Shown piece by piece: positions 1-11,368 of a DNA stretch of 64,000 nt. The DNA is taken from positions 5,961,049 to 6,025,048 of the forward strand of contig JARUPZ010000002.1 of the NCBI GenBank assembly GCA_031213475.1, read 5' to 3'. A program made the position numbers and the translations under genes. Under the pieces are notes generated by a model, which worked only from the letters and a program-made list of their open reading frames with translations, was not told where the DNA came from and did not search any database. The DNA comes from Nereocystis luetkeana. Its lineage: Eukaryota; Sar; Phaeophyceae; Laminariales; Laminariaceae. Each line of letters opens with the position of its first letter. Position 1 is the first letter of the stretch.

Positions 1-659
1 CCCCGCACACACGCATGCATAAATGAACTTATCGCCAGAAAGCTTGACCCCGGTCCGACAGTAAACGCCCCACGACCTGTGGACTGAATTTGGGTGCCGT
101 TCATTCCGCACGTGATCGTGTCCTGCAGGCCAGGATTGCGGACTTGAGAACGCTGGTTGCTGATCTCGAAGGGAGGGTTGTGTCCAATCGGCCATGCAGC
201 CGAGAGATTCTACCCCCTATGGATGGTACCACTGCTGTGTTCTAGGAACTCATTGGTGCATCAAGAAATTAGTGCGAAACATGACCTAACCCTGGTGCCG
301 GTACCCGTTTGATGTAGACTAGTTGCAGTGTTTCAAGCTCCAAGCCTCCGAGTAACGCGTTTCATCGCAGTTTATGGGTCTTGTGTATTGATGCTGCTCG
401 TCATGCGAATCCCATTCTTCCTTCGCTGTGTTGTAAAAAGCGGCAGACGGAATAGCTTTCAACGTGCTATCTTTCAAAACGGGTACGAGGTATGACCCCG
501 ATACTTTCGTTCGTTGCATGAAATGAAAAATCGAGGTGATAAATTGAGGGGCATTCGTCTCTGACTGGTACGATGACAAACGGAAGCAGCACATAAATGA
601 GTGGCATGAAAAGAGTATGCATAAACATGAAACACGCGCGTCTGTATTCAGCGTGACAC

Positions 660-945
660 GAATCTCTACACATTAGGTCATTGTGCATTATGTTTTGTGT
701 TTTGTGTTTTGGGCTCGTCTCTAGTTCATGGTGGAGTCGTACCATTTCGAAACCCGAGTATTATTAGCGTGGCAACGTGTGATGCGCGTTACGGTTTACT
801 CCGCGTCCATAGCTTCAAGGTATACGAGGACGGGAGACAAAATGACAGCCATGAAATCATAGTTAAATAGGGGAAATATCGTGTTGGTCCGTCAAAGTTC
901 AAACAATCTGCCACGTTAACATGTGCAAGCACTCTGACTAACAGC
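660..945 (-). repeat. Dispersed repeat, inverted copy of 30385-30695
   Basis: Read on the minus strand, this block matches 30385-30695. Shared landmarks are the 'cacgtttaacat' neighbourhood, the phrase around gacggaccaacacgat, cccgtcctcgtataccttga, and the end rich in aaaacacaaa followed by cataatgcaatgacct. Over 200 bp align with only scattered differences. No protein is recognisable in it. It is probably a fragment of an unidentified mobile element. Confidence 0.75.
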
Positions 946-1203
946 AAAATAAACTCCTCATTACTTTTACACAAATCTGAAAATATTTCAAAGGCTAAGC
1001 AAGCCACCGGTATTCTGAGAAGGCTGCAGTCGAGTGTCCTTCGGAAAACACCAAACTACCCCAACCACTCGAAAAGCATGGACAGGATGTGAAAAAGCGG
1101 TCCGCGACATTCCTAGGGGGGCAAGAGGGGGGCAAGTGACCATGACACTGAGATAGGAGAATACCAAGGCACGCCAAGTGTTTCGAGCAACCGCGAGCAA
1201 AAC

Positions 1204-1479
1204 ATGGCTGCCGAAAAATCACAACAGGGGGCGCTAAATGTGCTTCGCTGCAGCGCTAATGCACGATTCTATGATAGGACAATCGTGCCAAAGGAGCTAA
1301 TCCCAAAACCCGAGCGAGTCCTAATGCCGATGCATCCGTAGGATAAGGCTGATGTCCATCTTCAGCCGGACGACGTAATCCTGTTTGAAGACTTAACCCA
1401 CTTGTCCAGCTGGGATGGCAGCATCGAAGAGAACCGGGAAACAGCGTACATGTTCAGACACATGAGTGATACTTGGTGA
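1204..1479 (+). pseudogene. Unidentified reading frame broken by one TAG
   Basis: From an ATG at 1204 the frame runs 45 codons to a TAG at 1339-1341. It then continues with unusually protein-like composition (a stretch reading DKADVHLQPDDVILFEDL) to a TGA at 1477. The total would be about 90 residues. The acidic and hydrophobic alternation after the TAG looks like decayed coding sequence, perhaps from a transposable element. I do not recognise the family. It lies on the opposite strand to trpD and just beyond its 3' end. Confidence 0.35.
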
Positions 1480-1903
1480 TCGTAGATTGGAACGAAAGCG
1501 CGCATGGATAGCAGCCCTTGAGGGTGGTAGAAAATGCACGGAGTCAGTACCCTAATCTGGAAAAGGGGGGTGGACGTTCATAATTACTCATAGACGAGGA
1601 TAATGCTGGCGGCTAGTGATGGGTTATTGAGTATTCCGTCCCCCCTCGGCCTCACGGACGTTGGTAGACATGGCCAGTTCACATATATTCCTCCCCACAT
1701 TGCCAAGCCCGTATCCTCTCGGGTATAGGTGGTGAAGGCTAATCATGGCAAGCTTCCAATTAATTGACACTGCCCCCTTTGTCTAAAGAGCGGAACCCCG
1801 TCTGAGTTATGGACATCCAGTTAATATCCACTACTCGTAGGAAGGTTTTGCATATCTAGACCGACTATATCAATCACCGTATCGGCGTGCTTAGCAGGGT
1901 AGA

Positions 1904-4900
1904 CTATGTATTGCCATTTTTATCAACTTTCAGTTTACGAAGCAGTTGGCACTACTGTAGGCAACTTCTTATGCGTACATTCGCCGGTTTCAGCAATGGA
2001 GCACGCAATCGAGCATCAGCACCACATACCTGAGTCAAGCCTGCTCCTGATTCCAGCGTGGTTCTTGCTAGCTTGAAAGCGGCCTCAATCGTAGGGGCCA
2101 GGCCATACACGTACAGGCCCATTCCGGCATTGAGTGTGATTGCGTCCTTTTTTCCGTTGTTTGTCCAGGCGCCACCTTCCAGTGCCTCGCGGAGTAATTG
2201 TGCATTCTCGTCGCGCTCCCCGCCCTTGAGGTCTTCCATCGTACACCCGGGGAACCCGTAGTCCTCAGGATCAATGATGTATTCGCTCGTCTCGTATTTT
2301 TTCGGTTGTCCCTCTCCGGCGGTGTTTTTGATCTCGATTACCTTCGAATGTCCAAGAGGGCTTATTTCGTCAAGTCCCGCCCCATGCACAATCACCCCAT
2401 GTTCGATGTAACCGACCTGTGGGACGATGGTGTCATGTTCGGAAGGGTTATAGTAACCGTGCGATCGCACTAACTCACACAATGGACAAAAGACTGAATA
2501 CCAAAGATTGGAACTGACGTAGCGCGGCCATATAAACATATGTAAGATATTTACATTCAGCATTTTTCGATCCCTGGCCTCTCGTGCGTCGTAGGATGTG
2601 ACTCCGGCTGACATGCTTTCATCTACCTTGAATCTGCAGATGCTTCCTTTGATGTCTTGCGTCTTCTTTTTTTAGGGGAGATTGGCCCTTTTAGTACTGC
2701 AGTCCCGTTTTTGGGGCAAACCAAATTTAGAGTGGTTTGCCCCGTAAGCGGGTTTACGGTACTAAAGAGGTTGACCCGAGGGGCTGCATGAAACATGTCT
2801 TTATCGGGACGGGTTTAATCAAGTACGCGTATCAAACTATTATTTTGAACTTCTTCGAATACAGCAGTTGTCACACGTGATGTGACTGTGTCATCCACTC
2901 TTCTAGACGACGCAGTTGTGTGTATTCACAGATTTTTACAGCTGCAGTACACTAATAATGTTAATAATAGCGCGGTGAAACGGATAGAGTACGAGGTATT
3001 TATGTACAAGGCGATTCGCTCCGCGGGCGGCCTACGCCGCCCGCTACGCTCGCTCAGGAAGGAGAATTACATAAAATTACTATGCGAAGCGGACAGACGT
3101 CCATGATTGAATATACTTTTTTTCATTGAGATCGTAGTTGCAAACTGACGACTTGATAATGCCAAGAGTCCCGCCGCCATGCTTTAGGAGAAAACACCTC
3201 GGACGCCACATACGCTTCGCATCGCGGGCGGCTGCCGCACGTACGTACATACCCCAGGTAGGGTACTTAATTTATTCTTTTGATATGCTGTATGTCCGAA
3301 AAAATAGAACGCACAGCACGGCACAGCGGCACCGCAAAAACAATGTAAATTGAGACCGAAAAATTCGGGAAGAAAAAAAAGTCCTCGTCCCTCTCCTGAA
3401 AAAATGTTCTGCCTGATTGGAACACCTTGCATCGGTCAAAAAAGAAAAAAAAATGCAGCAGAGCTTCTCTCTCTCAGCCTCGTACGCCGCCCGCCCCTCG
3501 CGCGACCACCCCGCCACCGAGTCGGTCCGGGCAAAGCTTTCCTCACTCTCTGCCACAGTCAGCCCCGTCGCCCGCCTCGCGTGAAGCCCTGCTCTCACCG
3601 TGGCCGTCGTTCGCCAGCTCGACAGTATTGGTACTCAGACTGGGAGCTCCCTCTTTCAACTTCAGCGTGGTTGCTAAAATAAGCACCGCTTGAAGGTTAT
3701 ATATCTAGCAATTTCGAACGACCCTTATATCTCGTACATACTCTATCCAAAATCACAAATTGAGGCCAGACAAAGCCCGTTCATGCATCCCTGTGTCTCG
3801 AGGCATACGCGACACCTAGGCACGAAAGCGGCGACCGCGCTCCTTGCAACTCCCCCTCTACCCGTCAGCACCCGCTGACACCCGCGACGGCGCCGGGCTC
3901 TCCCGCCGTGCCGTGCTCGGAGTACACGCACGCACATGAAACGAAAGAAGAAAAAAGGAAGAAAGGACCAGGAGTGCCAAGAAAAATGGAGAAAATAAAG
4001 AACCGCTGGAAAGGTCCGGCAAGTAGTAAAAGGAGGCGGTTTCGAAGTGGGAGCTCTGAGAGGCCAGGCATGTACCAACCGAGCACGATCAGGGATTTAG
4101 ATCTAAGTGAGTGGTTCTATACCCGAAGAGTACTACAACAGCAGCAGTAGTAGATGGTCGATTTTCACAGCAGTAGACTAATTTTGTTAATAATAGAGTA
4201 CGAGGTATGTATGTATACCCATGAAGAGTACTACAGCAGTAGTAGTAGATGGTCGTCTCCCTAACTGTTTCACCCTTTCAAGCCTGTCCTATAACTTAGA
4301 TCCGGGGTGGTCGTAGAGGAAGCTCTTCTCCTCCCGCCCCACACTGCTGCTGCTGCTGTATACTGCTGCTGTATTATCAACCACGCATGTGGTCATTTTG
4401 CTACTGCAGCAGCGTGATTTTAATCTTCAGATTCTTATCCCCTGCTCTTTGCATTGTTTTTTTTCATTTTTTTGTTCATACCGTTATTTATTACCAGGTA
4501 TTTATCTTCGCCCTTCTTATTGTTTTGCTCCCTTGTGCGATGCGTCGTATATAACCTAGACCTTGTGTTTTTTGGGGGGGAGGTCAACCCTTTTAGTACT
4601 GCAGTTCCGGTTTTGGGACAAACCATATAAAATTAGAGTGGTTTGTCCCGAAAACGAGACTGCGGTACTAAAGGGGTTGATCCAAGTGACTAAAGTATTA
4701 ATCATATTTTTATCTGGACGGTTTATAGATCAAGTACGTAAGTATCAAAGTTTATTTTGAACTTCTTCGACTACAGTCGTCACACTTGATTGTGTCATCC
4801 GCTCTTACTTCTAGATAACGCAGTTGTGTGTATTCGTTGTTTCGTTCTGTGTGTATACCATCGCCTAACGGTTAAGAACGGATTTTAACAACAGTAGGCT

Positions 4901-7900
4901 ACAATTAATATTGTTAAACAACATCGTGGTAAATCGTATACCAGTATAGAGTACGAGGCAAAACGGATTTTTTGTTTCCCTCGGAGAGAGATCATCTTTT
5001 TAATCCCCTGCTTTCTGCATTGTTTTTTCAATCTTTTGTTCATCCCATTATTTATGTTCGCCCTTATTTTTCTGCTCCCTTATGCGATGCGTCGTATATA
5101 ACCTAAAGTAGATCGAAACCACATGAATTCTCGTTTTGGGGACAAACCGCATGAAATTAGAGTGGTTTGTCCCCAAAACCCCACAATAGAATAACTAGAG
5201 TATTTTGTGTGTTTCGTTGTGTAGTTTTTTCTTTGGTTTGTTGATGTTTTGTCTGACATTCGTCGCATTCTTTCAGGGGGTGAGGGTTGCTTCGTTCGAT
5301 ACTCAAATATTCGTCAGATTGGATGAGACGACTGTTCTGTTGTAACCTGCCCTACTATGCCCGCTTATTTTTTCTGGAGCTTTTGTTGTCGGTGTTTCCT
5401 TTCCGGCGAAAGTACTGCTGTGTTTTGCTGGAGGGTTTCTTTTTTTTTCGTTATTGCTGAAGAGCGTTGTGGTTTGGGTTTTAGGGGACAATGGAAAACA
5501 ATATAAGAGCACTGTGGCTTGGGTTTTAGGGGGCAATGGAAAACAATAGTTTCCCTGTATTTTCGCTTTATAACCGCAGTGCGTAGATACCTTCTCCATT
5601 ACCTGTCGTGGGTTGTACGGGACGAGAAAATATATTGTCTCCCCCACCAACCGCAATGGAAAACAATAGTTTCCCTGTATTTTCGCTTTATAACCGCAGT
5701 GCGTAGATACCTTCTCCATTACCTGTCGTGGGTTGTACGGGACGAGAAAATATATTGTCTCCCCCACCAACAGTATATTACAACTTAATCGCTTTAGCTT
5801 TCTTCGATTTTGTTTGTCGAGGTTGATCGAGCATTTCTCTTTTTTGTCGTTGAAGAGCTCTGTGGGTTGGGTTTTAGGGGACACGGCAAAAAAATCATAT
5901 ACCAGGTATGTTTTTTGTTTTCTTTTGCTTTATTGCCTCAGCGAGTAGATTAGTCTGCTTTATTTCTCGTGGGTTGTACAGGACGATAAAATAGCATACC
6001 CTCCCCCCGAACGGCTTTGGCCTTCTTCGATTTTATTTGACGATGTTGACCCCGGGTTTCTCTTTGTTGTCGTTATTGCTGAAGAGCGTTGCGGGTTGGG
6101 TTTAGGGGACACTGGAAAATCATAGTTTTTTCCGTTTTCTTTTGCTTTATTGCCTCAGAGCGTAGATTAGTCTGAATTACCTGCCGTGGGTTGTACGGGA
6201 CGAGAAAACAACATCCCCCCCCCTCGAACGGTATATTACATCTTGGCTTTGGCTTTCTTCGACTCGTCGCAGGGTAACGTAGATAGATTCTCGGATAGCG
6301 AAGATTAATTGCCCATTATCTGTCGTGGGCTGTACGGGATAAGAGAGAGTATCATACTCTTCTCACGAACGGTATATTGTGCATTACCATGGCATTGACG
6401 TTTTTCTTTCGTATCAGGCGAGGATTCTCAGTTGCCGATCGTGCGTCGTACGAGTCGCTTTGGTACTAACTACACTAGAGTGTTTTGTGGGGGGAGGATT
6501 TTTAGCATGATCCGAGGGTGGTGTGCGGCAGAGTTTAGGAAAGAAACCATTTTTGTTTGATGTTTTTGTCATTGCGTACGGGAACATCCAATGCGTCAGG
6601 GACCAAAAATATTTTAAACAGGACACATCTTTTTAGAAGAGTCGTTCGAATCACTTCATCATAAACGGGCCCTTGGCATCGTAAACTGCCGTTTGCAGCA
6701 TCGACCTTCGACCCTCGGCATCGTACGCTGCCGTTTGCAGCTGTTCGTTGCGTGCGGGCATGGGCTTCGTCGGCGGTCTTTTGCCGCCCGGCGAAGCCCC
6801 CTTATCTACACCAAAGTATACCAAAGGCCAGAATTAAAGTAACGTGGACATATATCAGCACGAGGTCGGCGCGACGGCAGTTGTACGGAAATGCCCAATA
6901 CATACATACGCGTACGAGGATGTTATTGCAGCAGATCTGCCTGCACAATAAACCGTCATTTCTGCCCAATATCATTCATCAGCATACTGCTGTATCTATT
7001 AATAGGGTGCGTACTTTGATCATTTCCTTCATCCTGTTATGAATAATAGAGAGACGCTTGGCACAGGTTTGCGGCCACAAGCTACAAGAAAGGGAGCTCC
7101 TACAGTAGTACATACGACTACGTATGAACAATACATACCAGATACCAGGTACGTGAATACATCATATGATAACAGAAAAATATATGTATACGTATGTTTG
7201 TCAATTTTTCGTACTTTTGCCAACTTTTCTCTTCGTACAAAGGACTTTTCGGCCAAACACCAAATGCGCGGGCACATGAAGCCCGGCCGGACACATTGGT
7301 CGAGGTCTCGGCGCGATCCGTGCACTCTGGAGCGTGTGGCAGGCGCTCAAAAAAAAAACCCGGCGGGAGTGGATAAGACGATTTCCCTGGTTTCGACACG
7401 AGAGGCCTTTTTTTGTACGTACGTACCTCTGAAATGTCGTCATTTTTTATACTCGTAGTACCTACCGGTACGTTTTTTCGCGTCTGAACACAACACACAA
7501 CACATACTACAGACAACCCAATACAGCAGTAGAGCAGAGAGCGCGGTTAACCCCAGCTGCATACAGCACTGCAACCCTGTCTTCCAGCAGCAGCACAGTG
7601 ATCAGTCACGGGCACGTGTGGCAGGTCTACATGCTGCTGTATTCCTGTATTTCTGTGGCTATCTGTTTTTTTCTGACCCGAGATCGATCATCCCGCAACA
7701 ACACACCTCTCTCTCTGCTTCTTCTACGTGTTGCTGTGTGTGATCCAACACTGTCGCTGCTCCAGCCATGCTCGACACAGTGCGCCAATAGCAGCAGGTA
7801 GCGTACTATGCACATGTGGCAGATCCGCGCTGTACTCTCAGTACTACAGCAAGCAGTGGTGTTTGTTGTTGTTCTCTTCGGCATATTGGCCTATAGTATG

Positions 7901-8731
7901 CAAGTACCTACTGCATGCAGTGCGTGACCGGCATTTTTTACTCTGTACCGATCCCCGGATCGCAGCAAATCATTCCTACAAGCATCGCGTACAGCAGCAT
8001 TCGTACAAAACTACTCTAAGTTACGGACTGCTGTGTGCCCTACACTGCTGACCGATCTTAGAGCCAGCAGAAAGAGCACCAGTACACGTTCCTTTGTCGC
8101 AGTACGCGTATCTTATTATGCTGTCGTATCATATCACATGGCATTTTAAAGCAGTACTGCTGTACATACATGCTGTTATATCCTGCGATGTGTTTTAGAT
8201 TGCGTGAACACACACAACGTGTCAGTGTGTGAGTACTGTGCATACAAACTGCGCTTGATAATTATATTGTTTTCATTACTTCTGTACCCAGGTTCGACTC
8301 GGACGATCCTTGCTCTTTTTTTTCTTCAAATTTCCACCGGTACATTATAATACTCGTATTATTAATAGTATCATTCGACAAATAAACCGATTTGATGCAC
8401 ATTAAGACTATCACAACCAACATCCCTCCATAACTTCCACCAGAAAAACAACCACTCCCCCCTGAAAAGCATCTACCAAAAACCCGCTGTCCACACCCAC
8501 ACCTTGTTTTTCTGACCTGCTATTTACGCGTATGATACACTTAGCCTACAAGTTATGTGTTTTCACGCACTGCCACGGAGTTTGGGCGCGCATACGCTTG
8601 AGGTGCGTTCATACACCTCCACCTTTCACAATTTAGTTAGTTGCTCCCAATACTTAGGACTAAATCAAAGTATGTTCGAGAAAATACTGTAGGTACTACT
8701 TCGTGCACTCGCAGTATTCCAGGGTTTCACT

Positions 8732-8763
<32 letters not shown>

Positions 8764-11196
8764 GAGAAACTGCGAGTACTCGCAGTATATTACTTTTGTG
8801 TAGTACTTCGAGGTTCTGTACTGCTACTATACTGAGGATACTACTCTGCGGATACTTTCGGGCTCGCACTAATTCGGGATTCGATTCGAGGTTCTGCACT
8901 TGAGATATTTTCTGTACTCCAAGTATTTCGTGTTTCAACACTACTGCGGGTACATATTTTTGCCTGTATTCTCGAGCTTCCGTACTGCTCATACTCTCAG
9001 TATACTCTCAGTAGTTGGGCCTTCTCAGTACTCACTATATATTGGCCTCCGTACTGCTCATACTCTCACTATACTATCAGTAGTTGGGCCTTCTCAGTAC
9101 TCACTATATATTGGCCTCCAGTACTTCAATACTCTCAGTACCCGGACTACGAGTTATTCTCGAGCATCTTCTACTCTGTGTCCGTGAAGATTTGCCATTA
9201 CCCAGAGCGCCAAAAAACATATTTTTTTAGGGAGGAATGGAGCAAGTATTTTATACGTGCTGGATTTTACTCAGCCGGTCACAAAGTAATATAACGCAAC
9301 CTCGACCTCACGCAACTTTTTGTAATTAAATTTACGCCGAAAGCAACGAAAAGATCGCCGCGAGTCATCTGTTCAGGATCAATATCCACTTGTCGGTATA
9401 CCCTCTTTTATTTTATTGTATGTCGTAGATCGCACACTATTTCCACTATTAATAACAGCACTATGTAGTCTGTCCTCAAAAATATGTGTGTGTGTTCTTC
9501 ACATGATGGGTGGGTGTAGTTAGTTCTCAACAGGCAGTTAGTTCTCAACAGGTGTGCAGGTATTTCATACGAGCATTGTAGTTCGCTCTTGCGCCACTCC
9601 CCTAGGCACTTCCCGGAGGGGAACCTTGTACGAAGTATATTTGAATACATCATATTGTACCAGGTACCATTGTATGATTCGATGCGAGTCGACGAGGGAA
9701 GAAAAGGCTGAAATCTTCTCGCGATAAAAATGAAGGCACGTACCGTAGCGGGAAGGGGGGAGAAGAGCCTGCCATGTGACCCCGGATCTGAGTTACGAGT
9801 TGGAAGGAGAGAGAGAAGAAGATGTGCAAAGATAATGAATGGGATGAAAAAAATAAATAAAAAATGATACCGGCACATCGCAGGTGAACGGGGATGCACA
9901 TGAATATACTTGTACCTGTTATATCATATGCAATGTCATACTCTGTACCAGGTACTCCTGTTGCACGAAAACACGTACGGACAGGACACGTGAAACTCAG
10001 AATGACGTAGATTCCTCCCTCAAGCTTACAGACCCGTACGGTCCACTTGCCTCTCGAAGAGCGCCAGCCATCAGAGGCATGAGCTTGTCGTCGAAAACTC
10101 CGATCACGACACGCTGCGCTCCCGCCGGATTCGTCATCGGACCCAAAATGTTGAACGCCGTTCGAACACCCAGCGCCTTGCGCACGGGAGCCACGTTCTT
10201 CATAGCGGGGTAGTGATTAGGTGCGAACATGAACGCCACGCCGCATTCTTCACAACACTTCGCCACCTGCTCCGGAGTGAGGTCAACGCTTATGCCTAGA
10301 GCCTCCAGCACATCGGCAGAACCGCACAGTGACGATACTGATCGGTTACCAAACTTGCAAACCTTTGCTCCAGCCGCAGCAGCTAGGATCACGGAAGCAG
10401 TGGAGATGTTGATGGTGTGGGCGCCGTCGCCTCCAGTACCAACTATGTCTAACAAATCTCCGTCCACGTGGACTGGTATCGCTACGCTCTTCATCCCCCG
10501 GACGCAGCCCGCAATCTCCGTCGCGGTCTCCCCCTTCATGCGCATAAGGCATAGCAGAGCGGCCACCTGCTCTGCTTGAGCACCCTCCATGATCTGAATC
10601 CAAGCATCTTCTGAATCAGCGGCCGTTAACTCGTCGCCGCCGATTAGCTTCTCCAGGTACGGTTTCAGAGTAGAACCTACCACCAGGGAACTTCTTCTTG
10701 CTGCGGATGGCACAGAGCGCCCTGAGCGACGGCAGTTAATTGCCACAAGGACAAAAGGACGAGTTGACGTTTCGGCCGGCATTCGACCAATTACTACGAG
10801 TTCGTAGCATTCGAGGAATACTCGCTGCTATGCACAGCTGCAGAAAATGTCGTTGATTGGGTACGCAGAGTACAAGCACCTACGAGTACGAGTACCACAG
10901 CAGCACAGCAGCGCACCTTTGTGCACTTCAGTACAGGACACTCAACAGGAAAGCTGACCCAGCTTGGACTCCTTATTTGAGAATGAGATAATTCTACACT
11001 GCAGTATGAAGGACTTGTAGGATACTGAGGTCTGTACATAAAATATCAGAGAAAATAGGGGGAGAATACAACACCACATGTGAAGCGGCAGCCAAACACT
11101 CTAGCGTTTAGGATTTAGACCCGTACCTGCACCACAGTTAGGAACAAACGCTCTTGCTCCAACCAGCATGCATAACACCAAGGTAAAACGCATCAT
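1904..11196 (-). CDS. trpD: Anthranilate phosphoribosyltransferase, plastid-targeted, interrupted by a 7.6 kb intron
   Basis: This enzyme transfers phosphoribose from PRPP to anthranilate, the second step of tryptophan synthesis, here probably in the plastid stroma. Exons on the minus strand are 11196-11127, 10721-10051, 2416-2030, and a tentative last exon 1951-1904. The first three join in frame to 376 codons. Residues 1-16 form a signal peptide ending GARA, followed by FVP and a basic, Ser/Ala-rich transit region to about residue 41. The enzyme then begins with LKPYLEKLIGG. Family motifs follow: KGET (86-89), the PRPP loop GTGGDG (118-123) with NIST, GNR at 148-150, the RTAFNILGP segment, and the metal-binding GLDE in VHGAGLDEIS near 258-266. 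The usual KHGN is KFGN here. Splice sites are CAG|GTACGG, GAG|GCAAGT (a GC donor) and CAG|GTATGT, with acceptors CTCAG and CCACAG. The final few residues are uncertain: the last exon could add about 15 residues or stop at once. Confidence 0.93.
2685..2945 (+). repeat. Fold-back repeat, copy 1
   Basis: An imperfect hairpin pairs 'ttagtactgcagtccc...ggggcaaacca' with 'gtggtttgcccc...ggtactaaagaggttgac'. The next ~160 bp (atgtctttatcgggacgggtt through cgcagttgtgtgtattc) match the region after the hairpin at 4580. No coding sequence is recognisable. Confidence 0.65.
4575..4840 (+). repeat. Fold-back repeat, copy 2
   Basis: The hairpin arms are CAACCCTTTTAGTACTGCAG and its near-complement ending GGTACTAAAGGGGTTG, closing through GGGACAAACCA/TGGTTTGTCCC around a short A/T loop. 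Each arm is about 43 bases. The downstream flank matches copy 1 (2780-2940). Confidence 0.7.
5125..5195 (+). repeat. Fold-back repeat, short copy 3
   Basis: Only the core of the hairpin remains: TTTTGGGGACAAACC, a loop containing gaaattagag, then GGTTTGTCCCCAAAA. The loop sequence is nearly the same as in copies 1 and 2, which shows common origin. Confidence 0.6.
5430..6420 (+). repeat. Degenerate tandem array containing a perfect 120-bp duplication
   Basis: Units recur with the phrases 'gttttaggggac', 'tttcgctttat...cgtagat', 'ctgtcgtgggttgtacggga' and 'gaacggtatatt'. Two units, 5533-5652 and 5653-5772, are identical over 120 bp. The others (about 5870-6010, 6100-6235 and 6240-6375) are diverged. 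The array lies inside the trpD intron. I see no conserved coding sequence in it. Confidence 0.8.
7190..9640 (+). repeat. Composite dispersed repeat, copy A
   Basis: Five blocks appear in the same order as in the copies near 35.3-40.0 kb and 41.5-44.4 kb. Block 1 is 7190-7470 (gttggtcgaggtc-like core, CGGCGGGAGTGGA, CGTACGTACGTAC). Block 2 is 7485-8270 (CAG-rich, with gatccgcgctgta and cctttgtcgcagtacgcgtat). Block 3 is 8640-9180 (iterated gtactcgcagtattcgaggttctg). Block 4 is 9195-9420 (cagccggtcacaaagta, acgcaacctcgacct, gatcgccgcgagtcatctgtt). Block 5 is 9478-9640 (tgtgtgttcttcacatga and a hairpin cacttcccggaggggaacc). There is no recognisable transposase or polymerase, so it is probably a non-autonomous element or a mosaic of several. 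Confidence 0.75.
8732..8762 (+). repeat. CAG microsatellite, about 10 units
   Basis: An uninterrupted GCA/CAG run sits inside block 3 of composite repeat copy A. It is absent at the equivalent place of copies B and C, so it expanded after the copies dispersed. Confidence 0.9.
9673..9850 (+). repeat. Dispersed repeat, copy of 31318-31490
   Basis: The ~170 bp from attcgatgcgagtcgacgag through gtaccgtagcgggaagggg to gagagaagaagatg match 31318-31475 almost base for base and in the same orientation. It lies in the trpD intron next to composite copy A. Unlike the 31.4 kb copy, it lacks the accaggtacctggt palindrome. Confidence 0.8.
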
Positions 11197-11368
11197 CTTG
11201 AAGCCGAATTCTGCAACTCGTCTTCTGGTGAATGTGGTATCATTGGGTGTGGGCGGGATTCCATGGAGTTTCCAACTGGTTCGAAGGCTTTCTCTGTGCG
11301 GGGTGTTCTCCACTGTTAGGTAGACCAGCCAGGCCAAGGCGCGGTAGCAGGCAGAGCCAGAACTCCTG
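11197..11368. promoter_or_regulatory. Presumed bidirectional promoter between trpD and the S6K-like kinase
   Basis: The start codons of two divergent genes (11196 minus, 11369 plus) are 172 bp apart, so both promoters and 5' UTRs must lie here unless there are upstream non-coding exons. An in-frame TAG at 11345-11347 precedes the kinase ATG. I see no clear TATA box. The promoter role is inferred from position only. Confidence 0.5.

Larger units (their letters stand above)
1..1903. other. Intergenic region left of trpD, no secure gene
   Basis: I see no exon with recognisable family features. The stretch 48-245 on the plus strand is open and reads like a short coiled-coil tail (pattern around ARIADLRTLVADLEGRV), but it has no start codon, no family match and a stop just upstream. 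It may be an exon end or a transposon fragment. The region also holds the inverted repeat at 660-945 and the broken reading frame at 1204-1479, listed separately. Confidence 0.5.
2417..10050 (-). other. Giant trpD intron (7,634 bp) with GC donor
   Basis: The intron begins GCAAGT after GAG at 10051 and ends CCACAG before 2416. Joining the flanks gives MAGALRE followed by VGYIEHGVIVHG, exactly the uninterrupted family sequence, in phase 0. A GT donor 21 bases further in (TCT|GTAAGC) would keep the frame but add seven residues that the family lacks. The intron holds fold-back hairpins, a 120-bp tandem duplication and one full copy of the composite repeat. I see no nested gene. Confidence 0.8.

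Noticed and set aside
48..245. Possible 3' exon with coiled-coil character at the left edge
   Set aside because: No start, no clear acceptor and no family. Kept only as a note in the intergenic entry.
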